From Rubrivivax sp. (lineage in GTDB: Bacteria > Pseudomonadota > Gammaproteobacteria > Burkholderiales > Burkholderiaceae_C), in contig JAIXRN010000075.1 of NCBI GenBank assembly GCA_027485165.1, positions 203,218 through 267,217 on the forward strand: DNA of 64,000 nucleotides. The letters are read 5' to 3'. The notes under the pieces were generated by a model. It was not told where the DNA came from, searched no databases, and saw nothing but the letters and a program-made list of their open reading frames with translations. Of the stretch, positions 46,710 to 55,557 are shown piece by piece; the stretch's first letter is position 1; each line of letters starts with the position of its first letter. Made by a program: the position numbers and the translations under genes.

Positions 46710-46744
46710 GAGGGCTCCTGGCTGACGGGGTTCCCTCTCTCTGT

Positions 46745-46760
46745 CTCAAGACGCGTGCCA
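46745..46760 (-). promoter_or_regulatory. Sigma-54-like promoter for the petA-to-methyltransferase operon
   Basis: On the minus strand, TGGCACGCGTCTTGAG matches the -24/-12 layout (TGGCAC, five bases, TTGC) except that the -12 C is A. It lies 36 bp before the petA start, beside a sigma-54 activator gene. It is 15/16 identical to the element at 53123-53138. Confidence 0.75.
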
Positions 46761-46866
46761 TTCGCGCCGAAGTTGAAAATCCTTTTTTGATCAACGACTT
46801 AGGTCGATACACCGAAGAGCACCGCCAACGGCACCAGCACGTGAACTGCCGCATGAGTCACTCGAC

Positions 46867-46880
46867 TGCCAGCGCTGGCA
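46867..46880. promoter_or_regulatory. 14-bp palindrome, candidate activator-binding site
   Basis: TGCCAGCGCTGGCA is a perfect palindrome about 107 bp upstream of the sigma-54 element and 100 bp before the fisR start. The distance is normal for an enhancer bound by a sigma-54 activator. A second inverted repeat, CATCAGC-CAAA-GCTGATG (46931-46948), lies nearer the fisR start. Their use is inferred. Confidence 0.4.
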
Positions 46881-46979
46881 TATGCTCATCGCCCATGTCT
46901 GAGGGCAACCCCGGCAGGTGGACGTAAAAACATCAGCCAAAGCTGATGAAAGCAATTCGCAACGATGGAGCACTAACGC

Positions 46980-48332
46980 ATGGCCAGCGTGTTGCCTGAA
47001 CTCGTGTCGTACCTGGAAGGGCTGCCCGAGCCGCACATCCTGTTCGACAAGCAGTACCGCATCGTCGCGGCCAATGCGGCCTACCGGCGGCAGTTCAGCC
47101 CGCAGGCGGCCGTGGTGGGCCGCACCTGCTACGAGGTGTCGCACCACTTCAGCGTGCCCTGCGACCAGGCTGGAGAAAGCTGCCCGATGGCCCGTGCGCG
47201 TGAGAGCGGCCACCGCGAACGGGTGCTGCACCTGCACCACACGCCGCAAGGCGAGGCCTACGTCAACATTGAACTGGCGCCGCTGCGCGACGCCACGGGC
47301 GAGCTGGCCTACTTCATCGAGAAGATGGAGCCGCTGCGTGTGGCCCAGGGCCAGCCTGCGGCGCAGGGCTTGATCGGTCGTTCATCGGCCTTCCAGCAGA
47401 TGCTGGAACTCGTGGCGCGAGTGGGGCCATCGAGTGCCAGCGTGCTGCTGCTGGGTGAATCCGGCACGGGCAAGGAACTGGTGGCGCGGGCGGTACACGA
47501 AGCCAGCGCCCGCGCTGCCGCGCCGCTGGTGGTGGTGGATTGCGCCAGCCTGCCGGAGGCGCTGTTCGAGAGCGAACTGTTCGGCCACGAGCGTGGCTCG
47601 TTCACTGGCGCCCATGCCAACAAAGCTGGCCTGGTAGAGGCCGCCAGCGGCGGCACGCTGTTTCTGGACGAAGTCGGCGACATCCCGCTGGCCATGCAGG
47701 TGAAGCTGCTGCGCCTGCTGGAAAGCGGCACCTACCGGCGCGTGGGCAGCACCGACTTGCGCCGTACCGACGTGCGCGTGGTGGCAGCCACGCACCGCGA
47801 CCTGCAGACCATGGTGGCCGCGGGCAGCTTCCGCGAAGACCTCTTCTACCGGCTGTCCACGTTTCCGATCCACCTGCCCCCGCTGCGTGAACGCGTGGAA
47901 GATATCCCCCTGCTGGCCGTGGCGCTGCTGGCCCGGGTGGCACCCGAGCGGCGCTTGAGCTTGTCGAAAGACGCCCTGTCCCGACTGACGGCGCACGCCT
48001 TCCCGGGCAACGTGCGGGAGCTGCGCAACGTGCTGGAACGTGCGGCCCTGATGACCGACGGCGACAAGATCGAGGTGGACGCGATGGCGCGGGCGCTGGC
48101 CGTTCATGGCACGGCGCGCGCTGCGGCACCGGCCAAGGCACTCGCTTCCGATGCACCTGTTGAGGGTGCCCTGGCTGACGGATCGGCGGGCACATCGGTC
48201 TTGCGCGACGCTGAGAGCGCGGCCATCCGCGCGGCCGTGCTCAAACACAAGGGCAGCCGTGCCGAATTGGCTCGGCAGCTCGGCATCAGCGAACGCTCGC
48301 TCTACCGGAAGCTGCGCGACATCGAGGGCTGA
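46980..48332 (+). CDS. fisR: Sigma-54-dependent activator, FisR-type sulfane-sulfur sensor
   Basis: A 450-residue activator: an N-terminal PAS-like sensor (about 1-115), an AAA+ domain (about 128-355; GESGTGKE, GSFTGA loop variant, TLFLDEVGDIPL) and a Fis-type helix-turn-helix (RAELARQLGISERSLYRKL). The sensor has Cys50, Cys61 and Cys68; the spacings of 11 and 7 equal those of C53, C64 and C71 reported for Cupriavidus FisR, which senses persulfides and activates sqr and pdo. It lies between two minus-strand operons, each with a sigma-54-like promoter, and probably controls both. Confidence 0.92.
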   Translation: MASVLPELVSYLEGLPEPHILFDKQYRIVAANAAYRRQFSPQAAVVGRTCYEVSHHFSVPCDQAGESCPMARARESGHRERVLHLHHTPQGEAYVNIELAPLRDATGELAYFIEKMEPLRVAQGQPAAQGLIGRSSAFQQMLELVARVGPSSASVLLLGESGTGKELVARAVHEASARAAAPLVVVDCASLPEALFESELFGHERGSFTGAHANKAGLVEAASGGTLFLDEVGDIPLAMQVKLLRLLESGTYRRVGSTDLRRTDVRVVAATHRDLQTMVAAGSFREDLFYRLSTFPIHLPPLRERVEDIPLLAVALLARVAPERRLSLSKDALSRLTAHAFPGNVRELRNVLERAALMTDGDKIEVDAMARALAVHGTARAAAPAKALASDAPVEGALADGSAGTSVLRDAESAAIRAAVLKHKGSRAELARQLGISERSLYRKLRDIEG

Positions 48333-48343
48333 GACCCCGCGGT

Positions 48344-50164
48344 TCAAGCTTGCAGGCTGGCCTTCTGCGCGGGTGGTTGGATCACCTCGGGCGTCAGCGC
48401 CTGCACCGCCTGGAACTGGCTGATGAAGACTTGCCCGCGCAGATGCTGCAGCAGTTCGGTCGTGCGCAGCCGGTCCATCACCGGCCCTTTCACTTCGGAC
48501 AGGTGCAACAGCACGCCCGCGTCCTTCAGCCGCGCGTCGATGGCTTCCAGGCTTTCCAGCGCACTGGCGTCGATGTCGTTGATCGCCGAGCACTGCAGCA
48601 CCACGTGGCGCAGTTCGGGCCGGCTGGCCACGGCGTCGTTGATGCGGTCTTCCAGGCTGCGCGCATTGGCAAAGTACAGGCTTTCATCCACACGCAGGCT
48701 CAGCAACTGCGGGCTGGTACGCACCGGGTAGCGCAGCACGTTACGGAAGTGTTCGGTGCCGGGCAGCAGGCCCACTTCGGCCATGTGCGGCCGGCTGGTG
48801 CGGAACATGTACAGCGCCAGCGACACGCCCACCCCCACCACCAGGCCGGTTTCCACCCCCAGAGCCAGTGTCGCCAGCAGCGTGGCCGCAACAGCCGCGA
48901 AATCGGGCTTGGAATAGGCCCAGGTGCGCTTGAAGATGCTGAAGTCCACCAGCGACAGCACCGCCACGATGATGGTGGCCGCCAGCGTGGCTTGCGGCAG
49001 GTAGTACAGCGCCGGGGTCAGGAACAGCGAAGCCAGCAGGATGCCCCCCGCCGTGTACACGCCGGCTGCCGGCGTTTGCGCCCCGGCATCGAAGTTCACC
49101 ACTGACCGTGCAAAGCCACCTGTGACGGGAAAGCCCCCGCTGAAAGCCGCACCCAGGTTGCTGGCGCCCAGGGCCACCAGTTCCTGGTCGGGTTCAATGC
49201 GTTGGCGGCGTTTGGCGGCCAGCGTCTGCCCCACCGACACCGATTCGACGAAGCCGACAACGCTGATCAACAGCGCAGGTACCGCCAGTTCGCGCCACAG
49301 CGCCAGGTCCCAGCTGGGCGCTGTCAGGGGCGGCAGGCCCTGGGGAATGCTGCCCACGATCTTCATGCCCTGCGCTTGCCAGCCCAGCCACCAGGCCAGG
49401 CCCGTGGTGACGGCGATGGCTGCCACTGGGCCGGCCTTGGCGATGACGTCGGCCAGCCGGGGGCCGAGGCCCCAGCCCACCAGAAGCGGCTTCAGGCCCT
49501 TGCGCACCCAGAACAAGAAGGCCGTCGTGGCCAAGCCCACCCCCAGCGTCAGCCAGTGGGTGTGTGTCGCCTGGCTGGCCAAGGAGCCGAGTAGCTCAAT
49601 GAGGTTGTGGCCTTCGGCCTTCACGCCCATCAGCGTTTTCAACTGGCTGGCCGCGATCAGCAGACCCGATGCCGAGATGAAGCCCGAGATCACCGGGTGG
49701 CTCAGGAAGTTGGCCAGGAAGCCCAGGCGCAGCACGCCCATCAGCAGCAGCATCGCACCCGACAGAAACGCCAGCGTGATGGCCACCTGCCAATAGGCTG
49801 CTGTGCCCGCTGCTGCGTGTTCGCCCACGGCCGCCGCCGTCATCAGCGACACCACGGCCACCGGCCCCACGGCCAGAACGCGGCTGCTGCCGAACACCGC
49901 GTACAGCAGCAGCGGTGCCACGCTGGCGTACAGGCCCACCTCGGGCGGCAGGCCGGCCAGCAGCGCGTAGGCCAGGCTCTGCGGAATGAGCATGATGGTG
50001 ACGATCAGCGCTGCCACGCCGTCGCCCACCAGCGTGTTGCGGTTGTAGCGGCGGCCCCAGTCCAGTACCGGCAGACTGGGCAGCGGAAGGGCAGACAGGC
50101 GCTGCGCCCAGCTGCGAGCGCCAGAGCTGCTGTCGCTTCCGGTACCCATGCTGCCTTGCGCCAT
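48344..50164 (-). CDS. SulP/SLC26-family anion transporter with STAS domain
   Basis: A 606-residue transporter. About twelve membrane segments follow an N-terminal polar region, with the family signature MLIPQSLAYALLAGLPPEVG. The C-terminal STAS domain spans about 440-580 (LRVDESLYFANARSLEDRI; QCSAINDIDASALESLEAID). It starts on the last base of the sqr stop (TGATG), so it is translationally coupled to SQR. Moving sulfate, sulfite, thiosulfate or bicarbonate is possible; export of oxidation products or bicarbonate uptake are the two likely roles. Confidence 0.93.
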   Translation of the reverse strand: MAQGSMGTGSDSSSGARSWAQRLSALPLPSLPVLDWGRRYNRNTLVGDGVAALIVTIMLIPQSLAYALLAGLPPEVGLYASVAPLLLYAVFGSSRVLAVGPVAVVSLMTAAAVGEHAAAGTAAYWQVAITLAFLSGAMLLLMGVLRLGFLANFLSHPVISGFISASGLLIAASQLKTLMGVKAEGHNLIELLGSLASQATHTHWLTLGVGLATTAFLFWVRKGLKPLLVGWGLGPRLADVIAKAGPVAAIAVTTGLAWWLGWQAQGMKIVGSIPQGLPPLTAPSWDLALWRELAVPALLISVVGFVESVSVGQTLAAKRRQRIEPDQELVALGASNLGAAFSGGFPVTGGFARSVVNFDAGAQTPAAGVYTAGGILLASLFLTPALYYLPQATLAATIIVAVLSLVDFSIFKRTWAYSKPDFAAVAATLLATLALGVETGLVVGVGVSLALYMFRTSRPHMAEVGLLPGTEHFRNVLRYPVRTSPQLLSLRVDESLYFANARSLEDRINDAVASRPELRHVVLQCSAINDIDASALESLEAIDARLKDAGVLLHLSEVKGPVMDRLRTTELLQHLRGQVFISQFQAVQALTPEVIQPPAQKASLQA

Positions 50165-51840
50165 CAGCCCACCATCTCAGGCTGGGCCAGCCATTCGCGG
50201 CCCTTGAGCATGCCGTCCCAGTACAGCGGCGGCATCACGCGTTCCTTCAGCAGCCAAGCCAGGGTGGAAGGCCGTGTGCCGTCGATCAGCCACTTCGGGA
50301 AGCTGGGCGCGAGCTTGCCGCCGTAAGTGAATTCGGCCAGCACGATCTTGCCGCGCGCCACCGTCAACGGGCACGAGCCGTAGCCGTCGTACTTCGCCTC
50401 GCCTTTCACGGCCCCACGCAGGGCCAGCAGGTTGTGCGCCACCACGGGCGCTTGCTTGCGCGCGGCAGCGGCCGTCTTGGCGTTGGTGGTGTTGGCCACG
50501 TCACCCAGCGCGAAGATGTTGGCGTGGGTCTTGTGGCGCAAGGTGCTGGCGTCGGTGTCGACCCAGCCTGCGGCGTCGGCCAGGGGGCTGACGCGGATGA
50601 AGTCGGGCGCGCGTTGCGGGGGCACGGCGTGCAGCATGTCGAATTCGCGCGTGACCAACTCTTTCTTGCCATCGGTACCAGCCACGCTGAAGGTGGCCTT
50701 CTGTGCAGGGCCGTCCACCCCCACCAGCGTCTGACCGAAGTTCAGCCCGATGCCATAGGCTTTCACGTACTCCATCAACGCGGGCACATAGTCGGCCACG
50801 CCGAACAGCACGGCCCCGGCATTGCAGAACTGGATGTCGATGTTGCCCAGCACACCCTGGCGTTTCCAGTGGTCGGCCGACAGGTACATGGCCTTTTGCG
50901 GCGCGCCGGCGCACTTGATGGGCATCGGCGGCTGGCTGAAAACGGCGCGGCCGCCCTTCTTTCGCGCCAGCTCTTGCACCAGCTGCCAGGTGTAGGGCGC
51001 CAGGTCGTAGCGGTAGTTGCTGGTCACGCCGTTGCGGCCCAGCGTGTCGGCCAGGCCTTCGATGGCGTGCCAGTCCAGCTTCAGCCCGGGGCACACCACA
51101 AGCTGCTGGTACTTCACCACGCGGCAGCCGTCCAGGATGACGGCGTTGCGCTCGGGCTCGAAGGCGGCCACGGCCGACTTGATCCAATGCACGCCGCGTG
51201 GCAACACGCTGGCCAGCGTGCGGGCCGTCTGTGCGGGCTTGAAGATGCCCGCACCCACCAGCGTCCAGCCCGGCTGGTAGTAGTGCACGTCGGCTGGGTC
51301 GATGATGGCGATGTCCAGCCCTGGGCTGCGCGCCAGCAGGCTGGAAGCCACCGCGATGCCGGCCGCGCCGCCGCCAACGATGACCACGTCGTGCGAAGCG
51401 TCGGCCACTTCCACGGGTGTCTTGCCCCCGTTGACGATGCGCCGCACCACACCCTTCAGGTCGAAGCCGGCCTTGGCGGCGGTATCGATGATCTGTGGCA
51501 GCGGCAGGCTGCCAGCCTGGGACAGCGCCCACATCGTGGTCGAGCGCATGCCGGTGCGGCAGAAGGCCAGCACGGGCTTGGGCAGCTCGGCCATCAAGGT
51601 GCCGAAGGCCTTGCCCTGTTCATCGGTAACCTTGCCTGACTCAGCAGGCAAGTAGCGCATCTGCAGCCCGTGGCTCAGCGCTGCGCGTTCAAGCTCGGCC
51701 ACCAGCGGCTGATCCGCGCCCTCGCCGTCGGGCCGGTTGCAAATGACCGACCGGAAACCACGTTGCGCAACGGTAGCCAGGTCGGCCGCGGCGATCTGGG
51801 CGGCCACCGACAGTTCGGGGGTCAGGGTCTTGATGTCCAT
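50164..51840 (-). CDS. sqr: DUF442-sulfide:quinone oxidoreductase fusion
   Basis: A 558-residue fusion. Residues 1-110 are a DUF442 (phosphatase-like sulfurtransferase) domain with active-site LAFCRTGMRSTTMW (Cys94). A linker leads to a flavoprotein (about 148-558): FAD site DVVIVGGGAAGIAVAS, VVCPGLKLDWHAIEGL, PIKCAGAPQKAMYLSADHW and IFALGDVANTTNAKTAAAAR. The enzyme oxidises sulfide to a persulfide or polysulfide and reduces the membrane quinone pool. The DUF442 part would move the sulfane sulfur to glutathione. It lies 59 bp after the persulfide dioxygenase gene and is coupled to SulP. Confidence 0.94.
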   Translation of the reverse strand: MDIKTLTPELSVAAQIAAADLATVAQRGFRSVICNRPDGEGADQPLVAELERAALSHGLQMRYLPAESGKVTDEQGKAFGTLMAELPKPVLAFCRTGMRSTTMWALSQAGSLPLPQIIDTAAKAGFDLKGVVRRIVNGGKTPVEVADASHDVVIVGGGAAGIAVASSLLARSPGLDIAIIDPADVHYYQPGWTLVGAGIFKPAQTARTLASVLPRGVHWIKSAVAAFEPERNAVILDGCRVVKYQQLVVCPGLKLDWHAIEGLADTLGRNGVTSNYRYDLAPYTWQLVQELARKKGGRAVFSQPPMPIKCAGAPQKAMYLSADHWKRQGVLGNIDIQFCNAGAVLFGVADYVPALMEYVKAYGIGLNFGQTLVGVDGPAQKATFSVAGTDGKKELVTREFDMLHAVPPQRAPDFIRVSPLADAAGWVDTDASTLRHKTHANIFALGDVANTTNAKTAAAARKQAPVVAHNLLALRGAVKGEAKYDGYGSCPLTVARGKIVLAEFTYGGKLAPSFPKWLIDGTRPSTLAWLLKERVMPPLYWDGMLKGREWLAQPEMVG

Positions 51841-51899
51841 GGGCTTGTCTCGAATGTGTTGCTGTTGGCGCGGTCTGTGCCGCGGTCGATGCCGATCTT

Positions 51900-52796
51900 T
51901 CAGACCGCGTTCAGCGGAATCTTGATGTACCGCACGCCGTTTGATTCGGGCTCGGGCAGGTGCCCCGCGCGCATGTTCACTTGCACAGACGGCAAGATGA
52001 GCGTGGGCATGGACAGCGTGACGTCTCGGGCCTGGCGCATCGCGACGAAGTCGTTCTCGCTGATGCCGTCACGCACATGCACGTTATGCGCGCGCTCGTC
52101 GGCGACGGTGCTGACGTACTGCACATCGCGGCCCCCGGGCTGGTAGTCGTGGCACATGTACAGGGTGGTCGCAGGCGGCAGGCTTAGTACCTTCTGGATG
52201 GAGCGGTAGAGCGTGCGCGCATCGCCGCCAGGGAAGTCGCAGCGTGCGGTGCCGTAGTCGGGCATGAACAAGGTGTCGCCCACGAAGGCGGAGATGTCAG
52301 GCTTTGCGCTGACCTCATCGCTGACCAAATAAGTCATGCAGGCCGGCGTGTGGCCCGGCGTGTGCAAGGCGGTGGCGGTCAGTTCCCCGATCTGAAAGCG
52401 CTCGCCGTCCTGGAAGAGGTGGTCGAACTGCCGGCCGTCGCGGGCAAAGCCTGGCTCGGCGTTGAACAGGTCGCCAAACGTGCGCTGAACGGTGGTGATG
52501 TGGTCCCCAATGCCCAGCTGCCCGCCGAGCGCTTGTTTCAGATAGGGCGCGGCAGACAGGTGGTCGGCATGCACATGCGTTTCCAGGATCCACTGCACGG
52601 TGGCGCCCAGTTCACGAACGCGGGCGATCAATCGGTCCGCGCTGTCGTGCGAGGTGCGGCCTGATTTGGCGTCGTAATCCAGCACGCTGTCGACCAAGGC
52701 GCACTGCCGGGTGCGGCGGTCCATCACGACGTAGCTGACAGTCCAGGTGGCGGGGTCGAAGTGGCCTTCGACCAGCAGATGGCTTTGCGCGGGCAT
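51900..52796 (-). CDS. pdo: Persulfide dioxygenase (type II, Blh-like)
   Basis: A 298-residue metallo-beta-lactamase-fold non-haem iron dioxygenase. It has intact ligands in ILETHVHADHLSAAPYL, LHTPGHTPACMTYLV and FVGDTLFMPDYGTARCDFPG, with YMCHDYQPGGRDVQYVSTV later. It converts glutathione persulfide formed by SQR to sulfite. This group (often annotated beta-lactamase hydrolase-like) differs from the fused dioxygenase at 41280, so the island codes for two complete persulfide dioxygenases and one degenerate relative. Confidence 0.93.
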   Translation of the reverse strand: MPAQSHLLVEGHFDPATWTVSYVVMDRRTRQCALVDSVLDYDAKSGRTSHDSADRLIARVRELGATVQWILETHVHADHLSAAPYLKQALGGQLGIGDHITTVQRTFGDLFNAEPGFARDGRQFDHLFQDGERFQIGELTATALHTPGHTPACMTYLVSDEVSAKPDISAFVGDTLFMPDYGTARCDFPGGDARTLYRSIQKVLSLPPATTLYMCHDYQPGGRDVQYVSTVADERAHNVHVRDGISENDFVAMRQARDVTLSMPTLILPSVQVNMRAGHLPEPESNGVRYIKIPLNAV

Positions 52797-52864
52797 GGGG
52801 GTTGCTCCAGTTCAGGTCATCCAGCGTGAACGATGCGGGGCGCGCAATGCGGCCGATCGCTGGT

Positions 52865-53059
52865 TCAGCGCTTGTTCAATGAGCAGGTGTTGATGCCGAA
52901 GATCGAATACACCGGACAGTTGCCTATCGCGCCCGTCAGCAGCGGCACGACGCCGATGTAGCCCCACAGGCCGACCTTGCCGGTGGCAGCTAGACCGATG
53001 AGGACCAGACCTGCAACAACGCGCACGGCGCGGTCCAGGGTGCCTGAGTTGACTTTCAT
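52865..53059 (-). CDS. DUF2892-family small membrane protein
   Basis: A 64-residue protein with two membrane segments (VRVVAGLVLIGLAATG and VGLWGYIGVVPLLTGAIG) and the conserved ending NCPVYSIFGINTCSL with two cysteines. DUF2892 domains occur alone or fused to rhodanese (as in YgaP), where they are thought to help pass sulfane sulfur or thiocyanate across the membrane. It is first in the pdo-sqr-sulP operon and lies 63 bp downstream of the sigma-54-like element. Confidence 0.9.
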   Translation of the reverse strand: MKVNSGTLDRAVRVVAGLVLIGLAATGKVGLWGYIGVVPLLTGAIGNCPVYSIFGINTCSLNKR

Positions 53060-53122
53060 GAAGCGTCTCCTTGTGGGTGTGGGTTAGGAGCTGGGCGGGA
53101 AGCGCCAGCATGAACAACACAC

Positions 53123-53138
53123 CTCAAGACGCATGCCA
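53123..53138 (-). promoter_or_regulatory. Sigma-54-like promoter for the DUF2892-pdo-sqr-sulP operon
   Basis: On the minus strand, TGGCATGCGTCTTGAG has -24 TGGCA and -12 TTGA elements with the correct spacing. It differs from the petA promoter at one base of 16. An inverted repeat GGCAGT-CAT-ACTGCC (53259-53273) lies about 120 bp upstream, at enhancer distance. Confidence 0.75.
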
Positions 53139-53536
53139 GGTTCTGCGGCGTCTCTTCGGCGCTTTGCAAGCCCTTGAATCGCTTGGATTAATTGCCCAGC
53201 ACAGGGACCGAGAGACCGCTACCGCCGCTTGCCTTGGCAGCGCGGTACCAGCGGATTTGGCAGTCATACTGCCGCCCGTGGCAGCCTTGGCAGGCTTGCG
53301 CTGTCAAGCGCCATCCATCGGACACAGGCCGTGGAATTGCGGGTCTGGTGACTACCAGTACCTGCGATTGGTCCATGTTGCAGGCTGGCGGGTCGCGGTT
53401 GAAGCCGCACTGTCGGCGCCGATCCGAATCGGAGCCCGTGGGCTCAGTGTTCGGTCGGCGCCAACAGATCTGCACCCTCGCTTGATGACCAGATCTTTTA
53501 GAACTTCAAGTCAGGGCACCAGAACAAAGCCTGCCT
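53139..53536. other. Intergenic region between sulfur operon promoter and glmS
   Basis: No gene is recognised in this stretch of about 400 bp. It holds the upstream part of the sulfur operon control region, including the GGCAGT/ACTGCC inverted repeat. I found no clear terminator for glmS, which ends at its right border. Confidence 0.45.
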
Positions 53537-55408
53537 TCACTCCACCGTCACGCTCTTCGCCAGGTTCCGAGGCTTATCGACGTCCGTGCCGCGCGCGCAT
53601 GCCGTGTGATAGGCCAGCAGCTGCAGCGGCACCACGTGCAGGATGGGCGACAGCGCGCCATAGTGTTCGGGCATGCGGATGACGTGCACGCCCGGGCCGC
53701 TGTCGATGTGGGTGTCGGCGTCGGCAAAGACATACAGCTCGCCGCCGCGGGCGCGCACTTCCTGCAGGTTGCTTTTCAGCTTTTCCAGCAGCGCGTCGTT
53801 CGGCGCCACGGTCACCACCGGCATGTCGGCCGTCACCAGGGCCAGCGGGCCGTGCTTCAGTTCGCCGGCGGGGTAGGCCTCGGCATGGATGTAGCTGATT
53901 TCCTTCAGCTTCAGCGCGCCTTCCAGCGCAATGGGGTAGTGCAGACCGCGGCCCAGGAAGAGCGCGTTTTCCTTGCGCGCGAAGTCTTCGCTCCAGGCGA
54001 TGACCTGCGGTTCCAGCGCCAGCACGGCCTGCAGGGCCAGCGGCAGGTGGCGCAGGGCCTTCAGTTCGGCAGCTTCCTGCGCGTCGCTCAGGCACCCGCG
54101 CGCCTGGGCCAGGGCCAGGGTCAGCAGGTACAGGCCTGCCAGTTGGGTCGTGAAAGCCTTCGTGCTGGCCACGCCGATTTCCACGCCCGCGCGCGTGATG
54201 TAGGCCAGCTTGCATTCGCGCACCATGGCACTGGTGCTGACGTTGCAGATGGTCAGCGTGTGTTCCATGCCCAACGCGCGGGCATGTTTGAGTGCGGCCA
54301 GGGTGTCGGCGGTTTCGCCGCTCTGGCTGATCGACACCACCAGGGTGCGCGGGTCGGGCACGCTGTCGCGGTAGCGGTATTCGCTGGCGATCTCCACCGT
54401 GGTGGGAATGCCCGCGATGCCCTCCAGCCAGTAGCGCGCTGTGCTGCCGCTGTAGAAGCTGGTGCCGCAGGCCAGGATCAGCACGCGGTCCACTTCCTTG
54501 AAAACGCGCCAGGCGCCGTCGCCAAACAGTTCGGGGCTGATGCCGGCCACGCCTTCCAGGGTGTCGGCCAGGGCGCGTGGCTGTTCGAAAATCTCCTTCT
54601 GCATGTAGTGCCGGTAGGGGCCCAGTTCGGCCGCGCCGCTGTGCGCCTGCACGGTGCGCACCGGGCGCTGCACAGGCGTGTAGCGGCCGGGGCGGCTGGT
54701 GTCGGCGGTGCTGATCCAGACCTTGCCCAGCTGCAGGTCGACGAAGTCGCTTTCTTCCAGATAGACGTTCTGGTCTGTGACGCCGGCCAGGGCCATGGCG
54801 TCGCTGGCCAGGAAGTTCTCGCCCTCCGCCACGTTGCCCATGCCCAGGATCAGCGGCGACCCCTGCCGTGCACCCACCACGCGCTGCGGTTCGTCGCGGC
54901 AGAACACCGCAATCGCGTAGGCTCCGCGTAGCCGCGGCAGCGCGCGCTGCACGGCGTCCAGCAGGTCGCCGTCGTACAGGAAGTGCACCAGATGGGCGAT
55001 GACCTCGGTGTCGGTCTGGCTGCTGAATTCGTAGCCGCGGCCCTGCAATTCGGCGCGCAGTTCGTCGTGGTTTTCGATGATGCCGTTGTGCACCAGGGCC
55101 ACGCGGCCGTCGGTGCTGGCCGACGACTTCGGCCCGCTGCTGAAGTGCGGGTGCGCGTTGTGCACCGCTGGCGCGCCGTGCGTGGCCCAGCGGGTGTGCG
55201 CGATGCCCGTGCCGGCGGCGATGCCGTCGGCCGCCACGCTGGCGGCCAGTTCAGACACACGCGCCGTGCTGCGGGCCCGCTGCAGCTGACCGCCCTGGTG
55301 CACGGCCACGCCGCAGCTGTCGTAGCCGCGGTATTCCAGCCGCTTCAGGCCTTCCAGCAGGATGGGAACGATGTTGCGTGCGCTGACGGCGCCGACGATG
55401 CCACACAT
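53537..55408 (-). CDS. glmS: Glutamine-fructose-6-phosphate aminotransferase (isomerising)
   Basis: A 623-residue enzyme that makes glucosamine-6-phosphate from fructose-6-phosphate and glutamine, the first step toward peptidoglycan and LPS amino sugars. The N-terminal glutaminase starts [12 protein letters not shown] with catalytic Cys2 and has [10 protein letters not shown] and [13 protein letters not shown]. Two SIS sugar-isomerase domains follow ([25 protein letters not shown]), and the family ending is LAKSVTVE. It appears to be monocistronic, divergent from the Lrp-type regulator. It is slightly longer than the 609-residue E. coli enzyme. Confidence 0.97.
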   Translation of the reverse strand: MCGIVGAVSARNIVPILLEGLKRLEYRGYDSCGVAVHQGGQLQRARSTARVSELAASVAADGIAAGTGIAHTRWATHGAPAVHNAHPHFSSGPKSSASTDGRVALVHNGIIENHDELRAELQGRGYEFSSQTDTEVIAHLVHFLYDGDLLDAVQRALPRLRGAYAIAVFCRDEPQRVVGARQGSPLILGMGNVAEGENFLASDAMALAGVTDQNVYLEESDFVDLQLGKVWISTADTSRPGRYTPVQRPVRTVQAHSGAAELGPYRHYMQKEIFEQPRALADTLEGVAGISPELFGDGAWRVFKEVDRVLILACGTSFYSGSTARYWLEGIAGIPTTVEIASEYRYRDSVPDPRTLVVSISQSGETADTLAALKHARALGMEHTLTICNVSTSAMVRECKLAYITRAGVEIGVASTKAFTTQLAGLYLLTLALAQARGCLSDAQEAAELKALRHLPLALQAVLALEPQVIAWSEDFARKENALFLGRGLHYPIALEGALKLKEISYIHAEAYPAGELKHGPLALVTADMPVVTVAPNDALLEKLKSNLQEVRARGGELYVFADADTHIDSGPGVHVIRMPEHYGALSPILHVVPLQLLAYHTACARGTDVDKPRNLAKSVTVE

Positions 55409-55557
55409 GGGATGTTCTCGGGTTGGGGTGGCGGGATGCTAGGCCGGCGCGTTAGAAATTAGTCATCGAAATCTGGATAGACATTTTATATTTCTTGCAT
55501 CAAACACCTTGAATGATGGAATATTGCAAAGCATCCACCAATCTGACGCATTGATTC

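Noticed and set aside
53071..53682. Plus-strand ORF over the sulfur operon promoter and glmS end
   Set aside because: Low-complexity translation and overlap with glmS coding sequence on the other strand.
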